The notes beneath the pieces were generated by a model that had not been told where the DNA came from, did no database searches, and saw only the letters and a list, made by a program, of their open reading frames with translations. Both the position numbers and the translations under genes were made by a program. Shown piece after piece: positions 1-4,837 of a stretch of 8,670 nucleotides of DNA (position 1 is its first letter; the number at the start of each line of letters is the position of its first letter). The DNA comes from Acidobacteriota bacterium (GTDB lineage: Bacteria > Acidobacteriota > Terriglobia > Terriglobales > Acidobacteriaceae), in NCBI GenBank assembly GCA_021811745.1, contig JAJZNH010001018.1, positions 1-8,670 on the forward strand. Direction: 5' to 3'.

Positions 1-312
1 GGCACGGCGTCAGTGCGGGCAGACGCGAACGAGTAACCGCGCGGGCCGAAACATACCCGCGGCAGGGCATTTCTCCACTTGCTCAGGAAGATACACTTGG
101 ATGAATGAACAACGGGAAGCGCCCGCTGCCACACGAACCCCAGCGGGTTTTGGCCTGAAAGGGCCAAGGGTTCACCTTCGAGCATTCGTATCGCATCGAA
201 TGCAAGTTCAGGAAAGCGCTAAATGCACTCGCGGTCTGTGACTCCTGTCACCCCAAGCGGTGATCGGGAAATCTGCGCCGAAAGATCCCCAAGTTGAATC
301 AACGCGTCCGCT
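1..312. other. Gene-less left edge (312 bases)
   Basis: I see no gene I can support here. One plus-strand frame stays open from position 2 to a TGA at 239-241. It could be the tail of a gene cut by the window edge, or chance openness in GC-rich DNA. Its product resembles nothing I know, and the internal ATG at 101 has only a distant AGGA (84-87). Another frame ends at a TAA at 34-36. The stretch contains a compound inverted repeat (135-173) and two small overlapping hairpins at 238-263, GTGAC/GTCAC and TCACC/GGTGA, which share bases and cannot form together. Those small hairpins lie about 50 bases past the stop of the minus-strand gene ending at 313, but they lack a T-run on that strand, so they are poor terminator candidates. 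Confidence 0.5.
135..173. repeat. Compound inverted repeat
   Basis: The inner arms TTGGCC (150-155) and GGCCAA (162-167) enclose the 6-base loop TGAAAG. Directly outside, GAACCC (135-140) pairs with GGGTTC (168-173). The left side has a 9-base bulge (141-149) and the right side has none. Together this makes 12 base pairs. There is no T-run next to it on either strand, so it is not a classical intrinsic terminator. It could be an intergenic palindromic repeat or the remnant of a mobile element end. Only its internal symmetry was seen; copies elsewhere in the genome are unknown. Confidence 0.4.
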
Positions 313-1425
313 TCATGCCTTGTTGATCTCGCGCAGCGCCTTGGCGATTGGAGTCGTTCCCGCGCCCGGAGCATCGGGAGCTACGTAAAAGCCGGCTTCA
401 ATCCTGGCCGGGTTTTCCATCCAGTCGCGCAGCCAGGGGATGTACTCGAGCAGTGAACAGGCGGGATGGGCAAAGCAAAGATGCTGATGGACCTGGCACA
501 TGTCGCCGACGTGGGGCGCGACGGGCAGGCTGTAGCAGTGAGCCATATCAGCTACTCGCCAGAACTCGGTGATTCCCGCCAGGCGCGTCACGTCTGGCTG
601 TACATAATGAACGGCGCCGGCGTGCATGAAGTCACGGAACTGTGTGGCCATGTACAACTGCTCGCCCAGCGCAATCGGTGTTCGAATTGTCTCGGCCAGC
701 CGGCGATGGCCTTCCACATCGTCGAAAAAAATCGGTTCCTCGATCCAGGTGATATCGAAGTCCACCAGCCTGCCGGCGGTCTGGATGGCCTGGGGCAGGC
801 TCCAGCGGCCGTTGGCGTCGGTCATGATGCGAATTTCCGGCCCCAGCGCCTTGCGTACAGCTTCCACGCGGTGCAGATCCTCGCCCGGATTTGCGCCACC
901 AACCTTGAGCTTCACCGCGCGATAGCCCTCCTCTTCGACCAGCCTCCTGCAATCGGAGACAACGGTTTCGAGCGGCCAGTTCAGCCATCCGCCGTCGGTG
1001 TTGTACGCCTCCACGTTCTTGGCCGCCGAGCCGCCAAGCAGCTTCCAGAGGGGAAGCCCCGCTTCCTTGGCCTTCAAATCCCACAGCGCAATGTCGATCG
1101 CGCCCAGCGCCAGGTGGGTGATGCCGGCGCGTCCTACCCAGTAGATCTCGGCCTGCTTATACAGCCTTTCCCAAAGGGCCAGCACTTCACGCGGATCCTC
1201 GCCGATGAGCAATGGACCAAAGCTGTGCAGGATGCAATCCACGATGAGACGGTCCGTGGGCAGATGCGCGTGCGTGCCGGGGAATCCATAGCCCACCAGG
1301 CCGTTGTCGGCATGGATGGCCACGCCCGGCGCGCCCCAGTGGGTCAGGCGGTGCGTGCTGTCAGCGATTCCTTGGCGCGTAACCGGCGCATGCAGAATGA
1401 AGGGCTCAAGCTTGGCGATTTTCAT
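313..1425 (-). CDS. Mandelate racemase/muconate lactonizing enzyme family protein (enolase superfamily)
   Basis: Cytoplasmic TIM-barrel enzyme that should abstract the proton alpha to a carboxylate, giving racemisation or dehydration, probably of an acid sugar. Numbering is from an upstream TTG at 1449; subtract 8 for the ATG chosen here. The N-terminal capping domain spans about 9-135 and the barrel about 145-365. The mandelate-racemase catalytic set is complete: K180-L-K182, metal ligands D211 (TDANG), E237 (IEEP) and E263 (GEQ), the D286/H313 dyad (QPD, APH), and E335 as the likely electrophilic Glu. The KxK plus His-Asp pattern fits the MR subgroup, which includes galactarate/talarate and tartrate dehydratases, but does not fix the substrate. 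ATG at 1425 was chosen because family members usually begin at this MKI segment. The TTG start directly follows an in-frame TGA, and neither start has a strong Shine-Dalgarno. The gene lies 126 bases downstream of the secreted-protein gene on the same strand. Family confidence is high; the exact reaction is unknown. Confidence 0.9.
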   Translation of the reverse strand: MKIAKLEPFILHAPVTRQGIADSTHRLTHWGAPGVAIHADNGLVGYGFPGTHAHLPTDRLIVDCILHSFGPLLIGEDPREVLALWERLYKQAEIYWVGRAGITHLALGAIDIALWDLKAKEAGLPLWKLLGGSAAKNVEAYNTDGGWLNWPLETVVSDCRRLVEEEGYRAVKLKVGGANPGEDLHRVEAVRKALGPEIRIMTDANGRWSLPQAIQTAGRLVDFDITWIEEPIFFDDVEGHRRLAETIRTPIALGEQLYMATQFRDFMHAGAVHYVQPDVTRLAGITEFWRVADMAHCYSLPVAPHVGDMCQVHQHLCFAHPACSLLEYIPWLRDWMENPARIEAGFYVAPDAPGAGTTPIAKALREINKA

Positions 1426-1551
1426 GGGGGTCGGATCGGTCAAAGTCAATCATAGCTTCGCCATCCCCCGGCGTGCCATGAGGAGTGACTGACTGTGCAA
1501 AGGGGCGTGTTCAGACGGCAGCAACCCCATTTGGCGTCAGCGTGGCCATCT

Positions 1552-2559
1552 TTAAGGCGACCACCGAGCCGCTACGGCTGACGGTTCTTGCGAAGCTCCG
1601 CCGGGAGCGAGAAAGCGAACGCCTGCCTCGCGATTCGCTGCTTGAGTCGCACCCAGGTTCAGTTCGCTGAAAGGAATGACACGGCGATATCCGTCCAGCA
1701 CATAGACTGCGCTAGGAGTCAGCATGTAGTTATACACGCGCTCGGGGCGACGGCCGTCATTGAAGACAAGCGTGAGAGGATACCGGTCGCCTTCGCCTGG
1801 ATATGGCGAGCGCTTTTGCGCGCCGGGAGCGGGGGAAGTTTCCCATCGCGAAGCGTATGCCGGAGGAGGCGCGGATCGCCAGTATTCTGGAGCCTGCCCA
1901 GCCGCCATGGGGTAATAGAGGGGAGCCGAAGCATTTGGTGTCGTCTCTGACGGTGGAGACGTATAGGAACTGGGGCTGCGCTGGATGAGTCCGGAAGGAT
2001 CCCGCTCCGGCTGCTCTGTGATAGGAATCTGCATATCATCCATCACCTTGAGCGTGAGACGCGTCTCTTCTTTCAAAGTGGGACGGGGGCCTCGCCGTGG
2101 CAGATTGAGCAGGTCGATCGGCCAGAGAATCGGTATCATCCACGCGACCGTATCTCTTACCGCATGGCCTTTGCCGAGAATCCGCCCGTCGCGATCGATG
2201 TTATAGCCCGGCACATCCACAACCTTTGCATTCATTGGGATCACGGTATCGGGCTCGATCACCATCCGGTCGAACTTCAACTCCATCCAGCCCTTGCCGA
2301 CAAGATGCCCAGGATCCTTGTAGGCCTTAAACCGGCCCTCCAGAAAACTGTCGAAGGGAAGATTGTAGTCACCGTAAGGCGCGGTGTAACGGGCTGAGCA
2401 TAGAATCGGATCGCCGACGGCGACAGTCTTTGAAGAAAGCTTCGGCTCTGAGATTGTGCACTGAATGAGAGAGCCGGCAGGGATGAGCTGCTCCATGGCA
2501 ATAGCCGGGATCGGCGCGGCGAGGAACAGGCAAAAAAAGGCGAGCAGCGCACTCTTCAT
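1552..2559 (-). CDS. Secreted two-module protein of unknown function
   Basis: A 335-residue exported protein with no enzymatic motif. Residues 1-21 form a signal peptide: MKS, a hydrophobic core, and a signal peptidase I site after A19-I-A21. Residues 23-180 form a predicted beta-rich domain. It opens with IPAGSLIQC and contains GKGWMELKFDRM (88-99) followed by a proline-valine beta segment, and it carries a hydrophobic stretch (137-152, WMIPILWPIDLL). This arrangement loosely recalls the IPAG openings of TrbI/VirB10-like domains, but I would not assign it there. Residues 182-258 are a Pro/Ser/Tyr-rich linker. Residues 260-318 form a compact C-terminal module with LVFNDGR, YVLDGYRR and NREAGVRF; I recall similar segments in secreted acidobacterial proteins. 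ATG 2559 is preferred over a 27-residue extension to 2640 because it starts the signal peptide and has AGGAG 7 bases upstream. The protein probably acts in the periplasm or at the outer membrane. Confidence 0.8.
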   Translation of the reverse strand: MKSALLAFFCLFLAAPIPAIAMEQLIPAGSLIQCTISEPKLSSKTVAVGDPILCSARYTAPYGDYNLPFDSFLEGRFKAYKDPGHLVGKGWMELKFDRMVIEPDTVIPMNAKVVDVPGYNIDRDGRILGKGHAVRDTVAWMIPILWPIDLLNLPRRGPRPTLKEETRLTLKVMDDMQIPITEQPERDPSGLIQRSPSSYTSPPSETTPNASAPLYYPMAAGQAPEYWRSAPPPAYASRWETSPAPGAQKRSPYPGEGDRYPLTLVFNDGRRPERVYNYMLTPSAVYVLDGYRRVIPFSELNLGATQAANREAGVRFLAPGGASQEPSAVAARWSP

Positions 2560-2566
2560 GACAGTT

Positions 2567-2571
2567 CTCCT
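2567..2571 (-). promoter_or_regulatory. Ribosome binding site deciding the start of the secreted protein
   Basis: On the minus strand AGGAG ends 7 bases before ATG 2559. This is the clearest Shine-Dalgarno in the window. It supports the start immediately before the signal peptide over the longer reading frame that begins at 2640. Confidence 0.75.
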
Positions 2572-2580
2572 GAACGGAGG

Positions 2581-2597
2581 GGCTCTCGGTGAGAGCC
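2581..2597 (-). promoter_or_regulatory. Perfect hairpin upstream of the secreted-protein start
   Basis: GGCTCTC (2581-2587) and GAGAGCC (2591-2597) form seven uninterrupted pairs around a 3-base loop. The hairpin ends 9 bases upstream of the AGGAG ribosome binding site for ATG 2559. A second inverted repeat, CCGCTG (2596-2601) with CAGCGG (2614-2619), overlaps its edge. If transcribed, the hairpin sits in the 5' leader close to the ribosome entry site; as DNA it could be an operator. There is no T-run, so termination is unlikely. Confidence 0.4.
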
Positions 2598-2799
2598 GCT
2601 GATCTTGCGTTTGCAGCGGAACCGTGCAGTCGCTGATCACTTGCAGGAGATTGAGTGGTGCGGATGAAACCGTTCAGCACCAAGGAGCTTATCATGGAAG
2701 ATTCTGTACGGCGTTGTCAAGGCGGCCAGCGCTTCCACGCCGTTTGCCACTGCATTTGAACGGGATAGCCGGCCTCCGCTGCGCTCCTGGTCTTCACGT

Positions 2800-2843
2800 T
2801 TCCGGGTCCTTGTATTGCGGAGGTCCCCGGAAGCCCATTCCGG
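2800..2843. repeat. Mutually exclusive TTCCGG/CCGGAA hairpins downstream of the permease gene
   Basis: CCCGGAA (2826-2832) can pair with TTCCGGG (2800-2806) across a 19-base loop. Alternatively CCGGAA (2827-2832) pairs with TTCCGG (2838-2843) across a 5-base loop. The central arm is shared, so only one can form. The cluster lies 21-64 bases past the permease stop on the transcribed minus strand. No T-run follows, so if it acts in termination it would be Rho-dependent or serve as an RNA 3'-end stabiliser. This is a weak call based only on symmetry. Confidence 0.3.
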
Positions 2844-2863
2844 AGCGAAGCCGCCAGCCACTC

Positions 2864-4696
2864 TCAGATCGCCGCGGATCCCTCAAAATACGCCTCAATC
2901 TCTTCCAGCGTTTTGCCCTTCGTTTCCGGCAGGAAGAAGACTGCCACCAGGAAGTACACCACCGTGAAGCCGCCGAAAAGGAAAAAGATGGACGAGTAGC
3001 CGTACTTGCTGACGAACGGCAGGAAGATCGCCGCCAGCGTGGTCGAAGCCATCTGGTTGATGACCAGCGCGATGCTCATGCCGTTGGAGCGGATGCGGGT
3101 AGGCATCAGCTCAGAGAGCGCCAGCCACACCACCACGCCGGGGCCGAGCGCGTAAAACGCCATGAAGCAGTAAAGCCCCAGGGCAACCAGCCAGCCATGG
3201 GCGGCATTCGGAACCCGGCCGATCATCGCCTTCTCGATACGCAGCGGCGCAGTCTGCGCGGTGCTCAGGCTGGCGAAGGGGTTTTTGAAGAATGCCTCAA
3301 CCTTGTTCGAAGGCACGCAACTTGCGCGCGTGATCTGGATGGGGGCTGCCCCGTGATCGTCGGAGCGCACGTAATTGGTGGCGGCTGTGAAGTCTCCATA
3401 AGAGTAAATAATGGCCAGCGAAGCCCGGCCGCTCCTGATATCGCTGCCGTTGTAGCCCTGCTCGGCAAGCAGCTTTTCCGCTTCGGCCGGGTCGAAGCGC
3501 AGCGTCAACTCCTGGTTCGGAGTCACCAGAGCTTGAATTGCGCCGCGGCAATCCACGTTGTATCTTTCTGTCTTCAGGAACAGAACTCCCACGCTGATCA
3601 TGGCGGCGACGATTCCGCCGGTGCCCAGCATCAACAGAAACTTGCGTCCCTTGCGGTCTACGAACATCATGCCCACGATGGTTATCAGAAAATTCACGGC
3701 AGTGAAGATGACGTAGCCCCAATGCGCATAGAGGTCCGAAAGTCCGCCCTGCAGCAGGATGTTGGTGTTGTAGCCGATCAGCGAATTGATGCCCGTGGTC
3801 TGATTGCAGAAGAGGATTACGCAGGCCAGCAAAAAGGGAATCACGTACTTGCGGCGCAGCAAAGAATCCTTGATCTTCTGACCCGCCTGTTTTTCCGGCA
3901 AGCCGTTTTCCTGTGCGGTGCGCGCCGTCGCCTCCATCTCCTCAATCTCGATCTCAGCCTGCCGCTGACTCCGCGAGCGAAGCAGCGCCTGATAGGCTTT
4001 CTGCTTTTTTCCTCTGCGGAAGAGCCATCGCGGCGACTCGGAGACGAAAAAGCTGCCCACCACAAAGAGCACGCCGGGCGGCAGTGAAACCCAGAAGATG
4101 CGCCGCCATGCCTGGTCCTTGAATGCGAACAGAGCGGCCGCGCTTGCGGTTTTAGACACCGCATCCACGCGATAGCTATAGTAGATTCCCACCAGTGCCG
4201 CAGTCACCACGCCCAGGGTCAGCAGCCATTGAAAGACGCCAGTGCCCTTGCCGCGGTTTGAAGCTGCCAGGCACTCGGCCAGGTAGAGCGGGACTACCAC
4301 TCCGACCAGGCCTCCGCTGACGCCCTGCAAGAGCCTCCCGAAGAACAGCGGCCCATATCCATGCGAGAGCGCGATGATGGGGATGCTGAGTACAAACGTG
4401 ATCCCGCTCAGGATCATCAGTGGCTTGCGGCCCATCCAGTCGGCGAGCGCGCCTGAAAACAGCGTAGAGAAGACGCTGCCCAGCAGCACCGCCGCGACAA
4501 TGACGGAGAGCTGCGCGGCCGTCAGGCGCGAAGTCGCTTCCAGGTAGGGCAGGGCGCCGCCGATGATGCCGACATCGATTCCATACAGCAGTCCACCCAG
4601 ACCCGCCACCAGAAGCAGGAAGATGCTGTAGCGGCGGTTGGCAACCGCGCTAGCCACGGCGGGCATATTCGTGGAGCCGCTTGCGGTCATTGTCAT
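2864..4696 (-). CDS. Sugar-porter family MFS transporter with a large TM9-TM10 periplasmic loop
   Basis: Inner-membrane permease, probably a proton-coupled sugar or polyol importer. Twelve membrane segments can be traced (about 24-50, 63-83, 93-111, 115-139, 154-173, 201-218, 284-303, 324-345, 353-374, 501-520, 541-561, 568-588). Sugar-porter signatures are present in order: GALADWMGRKP (82-92 region), ESPRWLF (220-226), QTTGINSLIGYN (299-310), DRKGRK (347-352), LSELMPTRIR (527-536) and LPETKG (589-594). At 610 residues it is over 100 longer than typical bacterial members (about 450-500). The excess is a soluble insertion at about 376-500 between TM9 and TM10, with cysteines C383 and C460. 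Topology places this loop in the periplasm. ATG 4696 has AAGGGA 9 bases upstream; ATG 4690 is an alternative. The gene is divergent from the GH20 gene, suggesting import of a sugar that enzyme releases. The substrate itself is not readable from sequence. Confidence 0.93.
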   Translation of the reverse strand: MTMTASGSTNMPAVASAVANRRYSIFLLLVAGLGGLLYGIDVGIIGGALPYLEATSRLTAAQLSVIVAAVLLGSVFSTLFSGALADWMGRKPLMILSGITFVLSIPIIALSHGYGPLFFGRLLQGVSGGLVGVVVPLYLAECLAASNRGKGTGVFQWLLTLGVVTAALVGIYYSYRVDAVSKTASAAALFAFKDQAWRRIFWVSLPPGVLFVVGSFFVSESPRWLFRRGKKQKAYQALLRSRSQRQAEIEIEEMEATARTAQENGLPEKQAGQKIKDSLLRRKYVIPFLLACVILFCNQTTGINSLIGYNTNILLQGGLSDLYAHWGYVIFTAVNFLITIVGMMFVDRKGRKFLLMLGTGGIVAAMISVGVLFLKTERYNVDCRGAIQALVTPNQELTLRFDPAEAEKLLAEQGYNGSDIRSGRASLAIIYSYGDFTAATNYVRSDDHGAAPIQITRASCVPSNKVEAFFKNPFASLSTAQTAPLRIEKAMIGRVPNAAHGWLVALGLYCFMAFYALGPGVVVWLALSELMPTRIRSNGMSIALVINQMASTTLAAIFLPFVSKYGYSSIFFLFGGFTVVYFLVAVFFLPETKGKTLEEIEAYFEGSAAI

Positions 4697-4837
4697 GGTG
4701 GTGAGTCCCTTTCGCGCATCCGGTAGCGAATGGCAATGTGAGAAGCGCGCTGCCCAACAGAGGAATAGCGCTTTCTGACAAGGTAGCAGCGTGCGCGACT
4801 AGTCTACAATGTTCGCACTGAATCAAATGCTCGTTTT
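4697..4837. promoter_or_regulatory. Divergent promoter region between permease and GH20 genes
   Basis: Both promoters must lie in or near these 141 bases. For the GH20 gene, TACAAT (4805-4810) is a good -10 match and would give a leader of about 20 bases. No good -35 sits at 16-18 bases; the nearest candidate, CTGACA (4775-4780), is 24 bases away, so an activator or a non-standard sigma factor is possible. An inverted repeat, AGAAGCGC (4741-4748) with GCGCTTTCT (4768-4776), matches except for one extra T. It is separated by 19 bases and lies between the two genes, so it is a candidate regulator site. For the permease I could only pick out TTGTCA on the minus strand near 4777-4782, without a convincing -10. 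Confidence 0.4.

Larger units (their letters stand above)
2560..2863. other. Intergenic region between permease and secreted-protein genes (304 bases)
   Basis: This lies between the end of the minus-strand permease gene (2864) and the start of the minus-strand secreted-protein gene (2559). Short open frames cross it on both strands, but none has a convincing ribosome binding site or recognisable product. It holds the leader hairpin at 2581-2597 and, near the permease end, a cluster of TTCCGG/CCGGAA elements (2800-2843). I found no clear -35/-10 pair for the secreted-protein gene. The length of the gap suggests that gene has its own promoter rather than being strictly co-transcribed with the permease. 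Confidence 0.45.

Noticed and set aside
101..241. Possible 46-codon small gene starting at ATG 101
   Set aside because: The ribosome binding site is weak and too far (AGGA at 84-87), the frame is open upstream to the window edge, and the product is unrecognised.
237..251. CDSCH, a CXXCH haem-binding-like motif in one plus-strand frame
   Set aside because: The surrounding frame is only about 35 codons long after a stop, has no start codon, and the bases also form a small hairpin. It is chance.
238..263. Small hairpins as a terminator for the enolase-superfamily gene
   Set aside because: Stems are only 5 pairs, share bases and have no T-run on the minus strand.
466..1455. A 329-codon plus-strand open frame opposite the enolase-superfamily gene
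   Set aside because: The opposite strand holds the complete mandelate-racemase catalytic set; this frame shows no motif and is a shadow.
2560..2640. Longer start for the secreted protein at 2640
   Set aside because: It would bury the signal peptide behind 27 polar residues; the start at 2559 has AGGAG at a proper distance.
2624..4087. A 487-codon plus-strand open frame opposite the permease gene
   Set aside because: The product is rich in Arg, His, Gln and Ala with no domain, while the opposite strand encodes clear sugar-porter motifs across the same bases.
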